DNA of 64,000 bases from Algoriphagus sp. CAU 1675 (GCF_029222925.1 NZ_JARHUI010000001.1:372986-436985), one strand, 5' to 3'; shown: positions 51,900-61,841, numbered from the stretch's first letter. Notes: a model not told the origin generated them from the letters alone. Made by a program: numbers and translations.

Positions 51900-52186
51900 C
51901 TCTTTTATTTTGTTTCGTTTTTAGAGTTTAAAATCTGCCTTATAAATCTGATTTTGTGTATTTCATATTTTAGAATATTATTTTTTGTAAATCATATACA
52001 ACAAAATGATATTCTATAAATATCCCTTTATTATGAAATTATGTTATAAAAATTCTATTATGCAAGCTTTTTAAGCGGAGCCAAACTATTTGAGCAGTAC
52101 TGGAAAAAATATTATTTTTCTTAAAATTGTACCATTTTCAAAAAAACGGAGAAGTGAAGCTTTTTTATGATGATGAAATGCTAAAA
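51900..52186 (-). repeat. Duplicated adhesin leader/promoter region, copy 1
   Basis: These 287 nt upstream of the remnant closely match the 287 nt upstream of the intact adhesin (54692-54978), with a core of about 48 nt (52098-52145) having one mismatch. It likely holds promoter and 5' leader for the adhesin. No clear -7/-33 box was found. Confidence 0.8.
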
Positions 52187-52490
52187 CCTTGAAAAACAGG
52201 GTGTGAAAAAAAATCAAAATTTTTTTTATTTTTTTTTCTGTCCGACCGTTTTAAGATGGGAAAAATTGGATTTTAATGATCTACGCTCGTGTTTGGCTTG
52301 GTTTACGAAGCGCTTTTTTGGCTTGATTCAAAGGGCATATGGGGACTTTTGATCTCGCTTCTAGTTGAAATCGGTGGGAAAATCAATTCTTCCTAATTAA
52401 AAAAGCCAAAACAATCTGTATGTCTTTGTCCTTAACACCTATATCTAAGGAAAGATATAATATATATAAAGAGAGATCAGGGTATCAAAA
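52187..52490. other. AT-rich leader extension, weakly similar between copies; no gene seen
   Basis: This part is the same length as its counterpart (54979-55291) but diverged; short shared words include AAAAATTGGATTT and TATATATA runs. No ORF of note and no RNA structure stand out apart from homopolymer runs. Confidence 0.6.
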
Positions 52491-52520
52491 TACAAAGGCA
52501 CTTCGAAAAGTGCCTTTGTA
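52491..52520 (-). terminator. Hairpin after the intact adhesin (duplicate of the lysA terminator)
   Basis: A 12-bp perfect stem (TACAAAGGCACT, 52491-52502; 52509-52520) with a 6-nt loop. Stem core and loop are identical to the lysA terminator at 55292. The T-tract is poorer (TTTGTATTTTG), so efficiency may be reduced. Confidence 0.65.
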
Positions 52521-52627
52521 TTGATAGTAGGATGAAAGGATTTGATCGAGGAACCCTAGCATATCTCAGTGGTAAGCTTAAACCTGGACCAATTTTCAAC
52601 TATTGCTGAAGAATTTGAATGCGTTTC

Positions 52628-54691
52628 TTATCTAATTAGTGTCATTCCTCCCGTGCGGCTAAATTCCTGTCCATCAAAGGTGGAATAAGTTATTTTGAAA
52701 ATGTAATTTCCTGCAGGAGATGCTTGTCCTTTATAAGTCCCATCCCATCCTGAACTTTCAATATTAGCTTCACTGTAAAGTTTTTCTCCCCAAGTATTGA
52801 ATACTTCCATCGAGAAAGAGGAAACTGCTCTAATTTTAGGGAAGAAGGTATCATTTAGTCCATCTCCGTTAGGAGTGAAGGCATTAGGAACTACTACCAT
52901 TTCAGCAGGGCTTGTTACTTGTACGGTGTTTTTTTCAACACTCGAACATCCAAACATATCGTAGCCAGTCAATCGAACCTCATAAGTTCCAGACTTTTTG
53001 AAAATGTGGACAGGGTCTTTTTCTGTGGATTTTTTACCATCTCCGAATTCCCATTCCCAAGCGATAAATTCAGGAGAAATCTCACTTTCAAACAAGATCT
53101 CGTCATTGATCATTACTTCTGGTTCTGATGTAATCTCCAGTTTTCTGAACTGAAAGTCCAATCTGCCATTTTTATTGATTAAGGATGGATAGTCAACTTT
53201 CACCTCTGATTCAGCTGTACATCCCAAAGCATCTTTTATGGTAACTTTAAGTGAACCAGACTGGAAATAGTTGATTTCGCGAAGGTTTTCATCGCCAGTG
53301 TTCCAATTGATAGTATAAGGTTCTTTTCCTCCCTGAATAGATACCCAAGCAACTCCAGTCACAGAGCCTGACTCGCAATTGACATCAAGCGTTGTTTCGA
53401 TTCTTGCCTGAATTGCTTGAGGCTTTTCCAATACCACAGATTTAGATACTTCGCAACCGCTTTGGTCCTTAACTCTTACTTCGTAGGTTCCGGATGCTAG
53501 CTTTTCTCTAAGCAAGGCTCCTGTAATACCATCGGACCAAATTACATCATAATTACCGAGTGCACCTGTTACCTCGATTTGAATTAATCCGTCTTCCTCA
53601 CCGCTACAACTCAAATCCTGAGAGGTTACCAAGCGTAGATCCAAAGAAGACTGGTTTGAAAGGGAGAAGCTTTTGTCAATGAAGCAACCTGAGCCATCAG
53701 TGATTCTTACAGAATATGTACCAGCATTCAGGTTTTTTGCAGTGGCTCCAGACTGTCCGTTGCTCCAGGAATAAGTGTATGGAGCAGTACCGCCAATTAC
53801 ATTCAATTTGATTTCTCCATTGCTGTTCCCCTCACAGGATGGAAGGATTTCCTCTGTGGTCACCGTCATGGTTTCAGGTTGTCCCACTTTGTATGATGCT
53901 TGAAAGCTACAACCTGTTTGGTCTGTGATCACAACGTCATAAGTGCCAGAAGTAAGATTAGAAAGGTCTTTGCTTGTGGACCCATTGCTCCACTTAAATG
54001 TATATGGAGCTTTTCCACCGGTTACATTCAATGAGATAGCCCCATCATTCTTCCCTGAGCAAGAAGCGTCCTTTATGGATTCGGTAACATTTACTCCTTC
54101 GGCGGCAGACTTGATTTCAAAGCTTACAGAAACATCGCAGTTATATTCATCTGCTACAATAACGGTGTAAGTACCCGGTAGAAGATTGCTTGCTTCCCAA
54201 ACATCGCGAAGCCCGTTGCTCCAATAAACTTTGTAAGGTTCCCCTCTTCCAACTTTAACAGAGATTTTGGCATAGCCATCATTTCCAGACCCACATGTTG
54301 CATCTCTTTTTTCAAGAGGGTTTAGAATTAATGGATAAGGAGGTTGAACTACGATGTTCTCGGTATGCTTTAGGCCTTTTGAATCAGTGATTACTACTGT
54401 ATAGGTACCCGCATAAAGATTTTCTCTGTTTTGAGTGGTTGTCAAGTTGTTCCAGAGAAAAGTATAAGGAGGTGTTCCTCCCGTCACGTCCAAAATAATA
54501 CTGCCTTTTTCAGTGTGGGAACAAAGGGCAAGTTTCCCGCTTACTGCCACTTGAATAGAGTTGTCGAGGATTCTTCCATTTGCGCTAGAAGGAAGTTCAA
54601 AGGCAAACTGGGCAAAAACAGAATAATTCATCATTGTGCCTAGCATCAGCACAATAACCATTATTCCATATTTAAAACCCTTGTTTTTCAC
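52628..54691 (-). CDS. SprB-repeat adhesin with T9SS type B C-terminal sorting domain
   Basis: A 687-residue exported protein using a GTG start at 54691 (shared with the remnant copy). After a signal peptide (YSVFAQ) come six SprB-like repeats from about residue 71, each with G-G-x-x-P-Y-T, a W-S-N-G strand and a G-T-Y-x-V-x-I-T-D end. A PKD-like domain covers about 516-599 (WEWEFGDGKKSTEKDPVHIF). The gliding-motility-associated sorting domain covers 600-687 (VVPNAFTPNGDGLNDTFFP to MTLIR). It is a surface adhesin or motility-type protein sent out by T9SS. No porP follows directly; the nearest is beyond the remnant. Confidence 0.93.
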   Translation of the reverse strand: MKNKGFKYGIMVIVLMLGTMMNYSVFAQFAFELPSSANGRILDNSIQVAVSGKLALCSHTEKGSIILDVTGGTPPYTFLWNNLTTTQNRENLYAGTYTVVITDSKGLKHTENIVVQPPYPLILNPLEKRDATCGSGNDGYAKISVKVGRGEPYKVYWSNGLRDVWEASNLLPGTYTVIVADEYNCDVSVSFEIKSAAEGVNVTESIKDASCSGKNDGAISLNVTGGKAPYTFKWSNGSTSKDLSNLTSGTYDVVITDQTGCSFQASYKVGQPETMTVTTEEILPSCEGNSNGEIKLNVIGGTAPYTYSWSNGQSGATAKNLNAGTYSVRITDGSGCFIDKSFSLSNQSSLDLRLVTSQDLSCSGEEDGLIQIEVTGALGNYDVIWSDGITGALLREKLASGTYEVRVKDQSGCEVSKSVVLEKPQAIQARIETTLDVNCESGSVTGVAWVSIQGGKEPYTINWNTGDENLREINYFQSGSLKVTIKDALGCTAESEVKVDYPSLINKNGRLDFQFRKLEITSEPEVMINDEILFESEISPEFIAWEWEFGDGKKSTEKDPVHIFKKSGTYEVRLTGYDMFGCSSVEKNTVQVTSPAEMVVVPNAFTPNGDGLNDTFFPKIRAVSSFSMEVFNTWGEKLYSEANIESSGWDGTYKGQASPAGNYIFKITYSTFDGQEFSRTGGMTLIR

Positions 54692-54978
54692 CTGTTGTAT
54701 TTTGTTTAGCTTTTAAACTTTAAAATCTGCCTTATAAATCTGCTTTTGTGTATTTTGTGTTTTAAAATATTATTTTTTGTAAATCATATACAGCAAAATG
54801 ATATTCTAAAAATCACCGTATTTCATGAAATTATGGGATAAAAATTCTTTTATGCAAGAGTTTGGGGCTTAGGCCAATAAGTGAAATGCTACTGGAAAAA
54901 ATATTATTTTTCTTAAAATTGTACCATTATCAAAAAAGCATAGAAGTGAAGCTTTTTTATGATTATGAAATGCTAAAA
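54692..54978 (-). repeat. Duplicated adhesin leader/promoter region, copy 2
   Basis: The partner of 51900-52186, next to the intact gene. Conserved core TACTGGAAAAAATATTATTT and following bases, to 54938, includes a near-palindromic AAATATTATTT. The conservation at noncoding positions argues for recent duplication, regulatory constraint, or both. Confidence 0.8.
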
Positions 54979-55291
54979 GTTAGAAATGGCGGATCAAAAA
55001 AAAATTTTACAAAATTTTAAAATTTTTTGATTAGGCCCTTTTGAATGTCCAAAAAATTGGATTTCTAGGGCATTCAATCCCTTTTTAGAGCTCAGTTTTT
55101 AGATATTACTGGATTTAATAAAGAGGGTTTTTTCCCCTTTTCACTCCTTTTTGAATGAAAAAGTCTGGGTTTTGATATGAAATTCTAAAGAAAAATCAGG
55201 CTTTTAAGCAGGTTTTAGTCCTTGGTTAAAGGACTTTTACTGGATACATTATTATATATATCTGTATAAAAGGAGAAGAAGTACAAAAAAA
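54979..55291. other. AT-rich intergenic stretch before lysA; no gene seen
   Basis: This 313-nt stretch has runs of A and T, TATATATA, and no ORF or RNA fold that I can support. It probably holds the rest of the adhesin promoter region. Confidence 0.6.
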
Positions 55292-55313
55292 AAGGCACTT
55301 CGAAAAGTGCCTT
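55282..55313 (-). terminator. Terminator of lysA
   Basis: AAGGCACT (55292-55299) and AGTGCCTT (55306-55313) with loop TCGAAA; on the minus strand nine T residues follow. It begins 5 nt after the lysA stop and matches the hairpin at 52495-52516 exactly in stem and loop. Confidence 0.85.
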
Positions 55314-55318
55314 GGCTC

Positions 55319-56551
55319 TTATAAGTCAATGATGACTTGGTTGGAAATTATATCCTCAAAGGTTTCCCGCTTTCGGATTAATTGGGCTTTTCCTTCCCAA
55401 ACCAAAACTTCTGCGGGTCTGAGTCTGGAATTGTAATTGGATGCCATACTGAAACCATATGCCCCGGCATTTTTGATGACCAGGATATCTCCTGCCCGGA
55501 CTTCGTTTAATTCCCGATTGGAAGCAATGGTGTCGGTCTCACAGATATAGCCCACCACATGATAGGTTTCTAGTGGTCCAGAGGGATTACTGAGATTGTA
55601 TACACCGTGATAGGCATCATAAAGCATTGGGCGAATGAGATGGTTTAGACCAGAATCTACCCCCGCAAAGGTAATTGTTGGAGTTTTCTTGACTACGTTG
55701 ACTTTTACCAAGAGGAGGCCACATTCACTTACCAAGAACTTGCCCGGCTCCAACCAAAGCTCCAGCTGTCGTCCATATTCTTTACAAAAAGCCTGAAAAG
55801 CGGCTGATACTTTTTTGCCCACTTCCATGATATCGGTGCTGATATCCTCTGGTTTGTAGGCTACTTTGAATCCTCCTCCGCAATCTATAAATCTTAGGTC
55901 CGGGAAATTGAATGCCGCTTCGAATAGGACATTCGCTCCTTTTAGAAACACCTCAGCATCCAGTATATCTGACCCGGTGTGAAGGTGAAGTCCTTCTATT
56001 TTTAAATCATATTCTTTTACTACTTCCAAGATTTCGGAAAGCTGTTCAATAGATATACCGAATTTACTTGCCTTGTGCCCAACAGAAATTTTGATGTTTC
56101 CGCCTGCCATTATGTGGGGATTGATTCGGATACAGGCTGGTACACTTGATCCATATTCCTTTCCGAATTGCCGCATCAAAGGGATGCTATCCAAATTGAT
56201 CATTACTCCCAAATTCACCGCATCTTGAATCTCTTCAAAACTCACACCACTTGGAGTGTACATGATTTCCGAAGCTTCGAAACCTGCCAAAAGTCCAAGT
56301 TGAACTTCCTCAATGGATACTGCGTCAACTCCTGCTCCTGCCTTTTTCATCAATTTTAGCACACTGACATTTGAAAGTGCCTTGGTGGCATATTTGATTT
56401 TCAGGGGCACCTCCGAAAAAGCCTCCTGTAGGATTTTTACTTGGGAAACTATTTTTTTTCCATCGTAAACATAAACAGGGGTGCCAAATTCTTCAGCAAT
56501 GGATTCCAAGCTTACACCTTGGATTTGAATAGGGTTTTGAGCAGTTGACAT
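55319..56551 (-). CDS. lysA: Diaminopimelate decarboxylase
   Basis: A 410-residue fold-III PLP enzyme of typical length. The PLP lysine is Lys57 in IKYATKALSN. Other signatures: HLHTGSDI, FIDCGGGFKVAY, ELWLEPGKFLVSECG, and CETDT near the C-terminus for the neighbouring subunit. It makes L-lysine from meso-diaminopimelate. It is monocistronic with a strong terminator. Confidence 0.93.
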   Translation of the reverse strand: MSTAQNPIQIQGVSLESIAEEFGTPVYVYDGKKIVSQVKILQEAFSEVPLKIKYATKALSNVSVLKLMKKAGAGVDAVSIEEVQLGLLAGFEASEIMYTPSGVSFEEIQDAVNLGVMINLDSIPLMRQFGKEYGSSVPACIRINPHIMAGGNIKISVGHKASKFGISIEQLSEILEVVKEYDLKIEGLHLHTGSDILDAEVFLKGANVLFEAAFNFPDLRFIDCGGGFKVAYKPEDISTDIMEVGKKVSAAFQAFCKEYGRQLELWLEPGKFLVSECGLLLVKVNVVKKTPTITFAGVDSGLNHLIRPMLYDAYHGVYNLSNPSGPLETYHVVGYICETDTIASNRELNEVRAGDILVIKNAGAYGFSMASNYNSRLRPAEVLVWEGKAQLIRKRETFEDIISNQVIIDL

Positions 56552-56761
56552 GGTCTGAAATTTGCCTGCAAAGATAGATAAATAGAAAAGAAAGACCGGA
56601 TCCTATCGATCTTTTAGCCAAAGGTTTAGGGTAGAATTTCATTCATTCAGGAGGTTTTGTAAAAGTGAGGGATGGCTTACAGGGCTCAATATCCTTGAAT
56701 TCAGCCCGTTAAATAATGTTAAGCCTTCAAGCCTACCTGATAAAGCCTCTAAATTTGTAGC

Positions 56762-58477
56762 ATGTCCAAGAATAAAATCACCCTGATTATAGTTTTGATG
56801 TCCATCGCAAGTTTAGGCTTGATGGGTTTTCAGTACTATTGGGTGAGGAATGCCATCCGGATCAATCAGGAGCGGTTTGATCAAGAAGTCTACCAGGCAC
56901 TTTCAGGGACAGTGGATCAACTGGAAAAAGGAGAAACAAGCGATGTGTTGCTTAGCCAACTGATTCGGGATCCGGCCTTGAAGGAATCCTTATTTGAAAA
57001 AATCGACCCAATTGAGGTACAGATTCGGCCAAGAACTCGATACCGAAATGGCCCTTCGATCATTGATACGCTTAAAATTGAAACCGTGCCTCAAGTGAGC
57101 CAGACTTTTAAGAGGATCCTTGAGTCCAGAGGCTTGGACATGAGTATTATGGCCGAGCTTGAAACCTTTTTCACTTACATGACTCCAGAGGTGGCTTCCT
57201 CTATTTTCACCCCGGATGAAATGGCAATTTTACTGGAGGAAAAGGAACGTCAGTTACAATATTTAAGTAGGGTTGATGTATCTCCTTTTCAAAGACAGGC
57301 TAGGCCGAGAATGGATGAAGAACAGGTAAATGAGATCAATATTTCAGAAGATGCCCTGGAAAAAATCAAAAAAACCAATCTCAAAATCGATCTGATGAAC
57401 AAAGCCTGGGAGGAGATGGCTGAAGGGCAACGGGCGATTTTGGACAGATTGGATACGTCTCAGGTACGCAAGTTGGTAAAAAACCATCTGTTGGAAAGAG
57501 GGATTACAGAGGATTTTGAGCTAGGGCTTTTAAATGATGATGGACTTTTGATATCCATTGGGAAAGTTTTTGAGCCATTTCGACTCGTGCAATATGGGGT
57601 TCAGGCTAAACTTTTCCCCAATGACATCCTAGGTAAGGACAATTACCTATACATCTTTTTCCCGGAGAAGGACAACCATGTCTTAAGACAAGTTTGGCTG
57701 CCTATATCCAGTTCCTTGGTATTTATCGGAGTGATCATTTTCTGTTTTGTCTATTTGATACAAGTCATTCTCAGGCAAAAAGCGCTTTCGGATATTAAGA
57801 ATGACTTCATCAATAACATGACTCATGAATTTAAAACACCATTGGCCACAGTGAGTCTTGCAGTTGAGGCGCTTCAAGATCCGGATTTATCTACACAGGA
57901 TAAGTTTCGGACCCGGTATTTGGGAATCATCAAGGATGAAAATAAGCGTCTTGTTTCTCAGGTGGAAAACGTATTGCAGGCCGCAGCCTTGGATAAAAAG
58001 GACTTCAAATTGAAAATTGAGGAAATTGATTTGTCCGAGCTACTAGAAAATACCGTTGAACATATAAGCCTGCAGATTGAAAAGAGAAACGGGAGCATCA
58101 CTCTTGAAAATAATATGCTAGACGGAAAGATAGAAGGGGATAATTTCCACCTCAATCATATTTTGAACAATTTGTTGGACAATGCAAACAAGTATTCCCC
58201 TGAAAATCCTGAAATTGAAATAAAAGCATGGGACGATCAGGCCCAAGTCTTCATCAGTATTCAGGATCATGGAATTGGAATGAACAAGGATGCCCAGCGG
58301 AAGATATTCGATAAATTTTATCGTGTTCCAACAGGGAATCTCCATGATGTAAAAGGATTCGGGCTGGGACTTTCCTATGTCAAAACTATGCTGGAAGCCC
58401 ACAAAGGAGATATATCAGTTCAAAGTGAGCCTGGAAAAGGAAGTATATTTACTATAAAGCTACCCAAAAGACAATGA
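56762..58477 (+). CDS. Two-component sensor histidine kinase (RprX-like)
   Basis: A 571-residue kinase with an N-terminal membrane helix (about 6-27), a large periplasmic sensor part (about 30-310), a second helix (about 312-335), HisKA with the phosphorylated His355 in NNMTHEFKTPL, and HATPase_c with N-box NNLLDNANKYS and G-boxes DHGIGMN and GFGLGLSYV. Its stop overlaps the regulator start as ATGA. The ligand sensed is unknown. Confidence 0.93.
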   Translation: MSKNKITLIIVLMSIASLGLMGFQYYWVRNAIRINQERFDQEVYQALSGTVDQLEKGETSDVLLSQLIRDPALKESLFEKIDPIEVQIRPRTRYRNGPSIIDTLKIETVPQVSQTFKRILESRGLDMSIMAELETFFTYMTPEVASSIFTPDEMAILLEEKERQLQYLSRVDVSPFQRQARPRMDEEQVNEINISEDALEKIKKTNLKIDLMNKAWEEMAEGQRAILDRLDTSQVRKLVKNHLLERGITEDFELGLLNDDGLLISIGKVFEPFRLVQYGVQAKLFPNDILGKDNYLYIFFPEKDNHVLRQVWLPISSSLVFIGVIIFCFVYLIQVILRQKALSDIKNDFINNMTHEFKTPLATVSLAVEALQDPDLSTQDKFRTRYLGIIKDENKRLVSQVENVLQAAALDKKDFKLKIEEIDLSELLENTVEHISLQIEKRNGSITLENNMLDGKIEGDNFHLNHILNNLLDNANKYSPENPEIEIKAWDDQAQVFISIQDHGIGMNKDAQRKIFDKFYRVPTGNLHDVKGFGLGLSYVKTMLEAHKGDISVQSEPGKGSIFTIKLPKRQ

Positions 58478-59169
58478 GCAAAGCCAAACTATTACTTGTA
58501 GAAGATGATCCCAATCTGGGTGATATTTTGAAGGAATATCTTGAAATGAAAGGATACGAACCTACTCTTTGCCGTGATGGGGAAGAAGGTTGGAATAAAT
58601 TCAAAAAAGACAAATACGACCTTTGTCTGTTGGATATCATGATGCCCAAGAAAGACGGGTTTACCTTGGCAAAGGAAATCAAAAAGGTTCAGGAAGATCT
58701 GCCGATTTTGTTTCTGACGGCAAAAAACCAAAAGGATGATATCATAGAAGGTTTAAAAATCGGTGCGGATGATTATCTGACAAAGCCCTTTAGTATGGAG
58801 GAACTCCTACTAAGGGTAAATGCCATTTTGAGAAGAACCCAAAAATCCCAGGAAGTTACACCATTGAAAGTGTATAATTTTGGGGATTTTACGCTTCATT
58901 ATGACGAGCAAATCCTGGAAGGTCCACAGGGAAAACATAAGCTTACTTCCAAGGAAAATGAACTGTTACGTCTGTTGGCTTCAGAAATCAACAAATTGGT
59001 CAACCGGAGTCATGCCTTAAAACAAATCTGGGGCGATGATAGCTATTTCAACGCGAGGAGCATGGATGTGTATCTGAGCAAAATCCGGAAATTGCTAAAA
59101 GACGATCCCAAAGTCCAGATCATCACGGTTCACGGGGAGGGCTTCAAACTTATTGTAGGCGAAGCCTAA
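58474..59169 (+). CDS. OmpR/PhoB family response regulator (RprY-like)
   Basis: A 231-residue regulator. The receiver has the acidic pair EDD at 10-12, the phosphorylated Asp54 in CLLDIMMPKKDG and Lys in LTKPFSMEELL. The C-terminal winged helix is of the OmpR type (TSKENELLRLLA, LNARSMDVYLSKIRKLL-like core). It overlaps the kinase gene by 4 nt. Together they form a typical two-gene system resembling Bacteroides RprXY. Confidence 0.95.
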   Translation: MSKAKLLLVEDDPNLGDILKEYLEMKGYEPTLCRDGEEGWNKFKKDKYDLCLLDIMMPKKDGFTLAKEIKKVQEDLPILFLTAKNQKDDIIEGLKIGADDYLTKPFSMEELLLRVNAILRRTQKSQEVTPLKVYNFGDFTLHYDEQILEGPQGKHKLTSKENELLRLLASEINKLVNRSHALKQIWGDDSYFNARSMDVYLSKIRKLLKDDPKVQIITVHGEGFKLIVGEA

Positions 59170-59187
59170 TCCCGAATTAAGAAACAA

Positions 59188-59218
59188 ACAAGGCGATGGA
59201 GTTCCATCGCCTTGTTTT
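59188..59218. terminator. Bidirectional terminator between response regulator and epimerase
   Basis: ACAAGGCGATGGA (59188-59200) pairs with TCCATCGCCTTGT (59203-59215) around a 2-nt GT loop in a long stem, followed by TTTT. Confidence 0.8.
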
Positions 59219-60227
59219 ATACCAGTTCAGCACCGATTCCCGGGCCTTCTGGAAATATTACTTTCTCAGGAGTAATGACCACTCCCTTTGCCGGGTCCTT
59301 GGCAAGCAACATGGCCCCATCCATATCCACATAGTCCAATAATGGAGCGATGTGGGCTATGGCTGTGATTCCAATAGAAGATTCGGTCATGCATCCAACC
59401 ATGGTTTTCATTCCAAGAGATTTGGCTTCCCGAATCATTCTCAGACCAGGGGTAATCCCTCCGGCCTTAACTAGTTTTACATTGATTGCATGGAATAAGC
59501 CATGGCATTTTTTCACATCTGACTCTACAATACAACTCTCATCTGCCATCACCGGAAGCTTGCTATGCAGATAAACCTCTCGCATTCCTTCCAAATCATC
59601 TTTTCCAAGAGGCTGTTCCATGAATTCAACCCCAAGTTTTGCCAGTTCCTCGGAATTTCTAATTGCCTCCTCAGCAGTCCAGGCACAGTTGGCATCGATT
59701 CGGAATACGGCATCGGTATGCTTCCTCAGTTCCCGAACAATTTCAAGATCTTGTGGAGTGCCTAATTTGATTTTATAGATAGGCCAATCCACTTCTTTCA
59801 TTTTCGAGACCATTTTTTCAACAGTATCAATCCCGATGGTAAAATTGGTGACAGGTATATCTTTTGGATCAAGCCCAAGGTATTCGTATAGCTTTAGTCC
59901 TTTCTTCTTTGTGAAAAGGTCCCATGCTGCCATGTCAAGCGCACATTGAGCAAAAGGATTATCCTTAAAAACCTCCCTTCCTAGTTCCCAAAGCTCCTCA
60001 GGACTTTCCCATTCACCTTCCTCCACGATTGGTCTGAATTTCTCCAAACTTTCGCTCATGTTGGCGATGGTCATCCCGTAAAATGGATTGGTGGTCGATT
60101 CTCCCAAACCGTAAAAACCTGCATCCTCCAGCTTGACGATGAGTGTGTCCTGAATATCCCGACTTTGATGGGCAATGGTGAAGGTGTGCTTGAGCGGAAG
60201 ATCCTCGACGAAATAGGAGAGTTTCAT
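59217..60227 (-). CDS. Dipeptide (L-Ala-D/L-Glu) epimerase, enolase superfamily
   Basis: A 336-residue enzyme, started at ATG 60227. It has the capping domain, then the barrel lysine in YKIKLGTP, the metal ligands DANCAW, EQPL and DES, and the second base Lys in VNVKLVKAGG-like (INVKLVKAGGI). The family epimerises L-Ala-D-Glu released from murein peptides; related members use other dipeptides. It is divergent from the M14 peptidase, suggesting peptide recycling. Confidence 0.87.
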   Translation of the reverse strand: MKLSYFVEDLPLKHTFTIAHQSRDIQDTLIVKLEDAGFYGLGESTTNPFYGMTIANMSESLEKFRPIVEEGEWESPEELWELGREVFKDNPFAQCALDMAAWDLFTKKKGLKLYEYLGLDPKDIPVTNFTIGIDTVEKMVSKMKEVDWPIYKIKLGTPQDLEIVRELRKHTDAVFRIDANCAWTAEEAIRNSEELAKLGVEFMEQPLGKDDLEGMREVYLHSKLPVMADESCIVESDVKKCHGLFHAINVKLVKAGGITPGLRMIREAKSLGMKTMVGCMTESSIGITAIAHIAPLLDYVDMDGAMLLAKDPAKGVVITPEKVIFPEGPGIGAELV

Positions 60228-60321
60228 GGGGTGAAAATTTGTGATTTTTGACAAAAATAAGCCGATTTTTCATTCCAAGATGGCTAGATTTACTATTTGT
60301 CGATCGAAAAAAACCATTGTT

Positions 60322-61803
60322 ATGAAAAATAGAATCCACTCTTTCTTAAGCCTGTTTTTGCTGTTTTCTTTAGGGGTATTTGGGTGTAAAACTGCAACAG
60401 AACCCACTGTAGAAACAACAGACTTAGGGACTTTGGAAAAGGCCTTTGAGCAATTTAAGGAACCGGGAATTACCCACAGAAGATTCAGGCATGCGGATTT
60501 GCAGCCTTTGATTCAAAAACATTCCGGAGCATTTTCTACCGAGGAGCTGGGCCATTCCATTGAGGGAAGAAGCATCACTTCTTTGGATTGGGGAAGCGGT
60601 GCAACCAAAGTCATGCTTTGGTCTCAGATGCATGGCAATGAAAGTACGGCGACCATGTCTCTTTTTGATCTTTTTAATTTTCTGGAAGCTTCAGGAGATG
60701 AGTTTGAAGATCTGAGAGCTGCTTTGAAGGATAATCTTACTATCAAATTTATCCCAATGATCAACCCGGATGGTGCGGAGGCTTTCAAGAGAAGAAATTC
60801 TTTGGATATTGACCTCAATAGGGATGCAATTTCCCAGATTTCACCGGAAGCTGTTATTCTGAAAGGAGCGAGGGATAGATTTGAGCCTGAGTTTGGTTTC
60901 AACTTACATGATCAGCAGATTTATTACAATGTGGTCAACACTCCAAAACAGGCCACGATTTCTGTTTTGGCTCCGGCCTATAATTATGAAACTGATATCA
61001 ATGAAGTTCGGGGACGCGCTATGAAAACAATAGCCGGCATGAACGAGGTTCTGCAGCAGTTGATCCCTGGACAAGTTGGAAAATATGACGATGCCTTTGA
61101 GCCCAGGGCTTTTGGGGACAATATTCAAAAATGGGGAACCAGTACCATTCTGATTGAATCGGGAGGCTATGTAGGAGACCCTGAAAAGCAGTACATCCGT
61201 AAATTGAACTTTATGGTGATCCTGAATGCCCTGCATCAAATTGCCACTAAAGGGTATGAGGGATATACCATAGACCAATACTTTGCTATCCCGGACAATG
61301 ACTTGCAGTTGGTGGACCTAAAGGTCAATGAAATGCTAGTAGAAGTAGAGGGGAATCAGTATCCAATCGACATTGCAATCCGGCGCCGTGAAAGCAACGC
61401 CGATGATACCTACTTTGTCAACGGATCTATAGAGGACGTTGGGGATATGCAGGTTTATTTTGGTTTTGAGGAATTGGATGCAACTGGTCATACCTATAAG
61501 GAAGGCAAAGTTTATGAGCCGGCTTTTGAAAGAGTGGAGGAGATCAGTGAAGAAAAGGCCCTCGAACTTTTAAGAGAGGGTTACCTAGCCGTAAAAGTCA
61601 AGAGTGGAGAATCCAAGGACTTACACAACCTTCCCATTCTTGTTTTGAAAGACAAGGATGCCTTCTCTTCGGGTTGGAAAACAGGAGAAGCACCTAACTT
61701 TTTCCTCTCCAAAGAGGGGGAATTAAATTATGCAGTGGTAAATGGCTATCTGATTGATTTGAAAAATCCGAAAAGCCAGCTTTATAAAAACAAGATTGAT
61801 TAA
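60322..61803 (+). CDS. M14 family zinc carboxypeptidase lipoprotein
   Basis: A 493-residue lipoprotein, started at ATG 60322 (signal ending VFGC); an upstream in-frame ATG lacks a signal. Zinc ligands are His and Glu in QMHGNESTATM and His in NLHDQQIYYN; MINPDGAEAFKRRN carries the substrate Arg and neighbours; ILIESGGYVG has the catalytic Glu. The C-terminal 180 residues form an extra beta-rich domain. It removes C-terminal residues from peptides outside the cytoplasm. Opposite to the epimerase gene. Confidence 0.9.
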   Translation: MKNRIHSFLSLFLLFSLGVFGCKTATEPTVETTDLGTLEKAFEQFKEPGITHRRFRHADLQPLIQKHSGAFSTEELGHSIEGRSITSLDWGSGATKVMLWSQMHGNESTATMSLFDLFNFLEASGDEFEDLRAALKDNLTIKFIPMINPDGAEAFKRRNSLDIDLNRDAISQISPEAVILKGARDRFEPEFGFNLHDQQIYYNVVNTPKQATISVLAPAYNYETDINEVRGRAMKTIAGMNEVLQQLIPGQVGKYDDAFEPRAFGDNIQKWGTSTILIESGGYVGDPEKQYIRKLNFMVILNALHQIATKGYEGYTIDQYFAIPDNDLQLVDLKVNEMLVEVEGNQYPIDIAIRRRESNADDTYFVNGSIEDVGDMQVYFGFEELDATGHTYKEGKVYEPAFERVEEISEEKALELLREGYLAVKVKSGESKDLHNLPILVLKDKDAFSSGWKTGEAPNFFLSKEGELNYAVVNGYLIDLKNPKSQLYKNKID

Positions 61804-61841
61804 GGAAGCCTAAAATTCCTTAAATCCCCTAAACTTAATCC

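Noticed and set aside
52200..52250. Long A/T homopolymer runs in the adhesin leader considered as terminator
   Set aside because: No GC stem precedes them.
56750..56757. TAAATTTG, an exact -7 box, just before the histidine kinase gene
   Set aside because: It ends 5 nt before the ATG, so a transcript would be leaderless; no -33 element. Probably chance.
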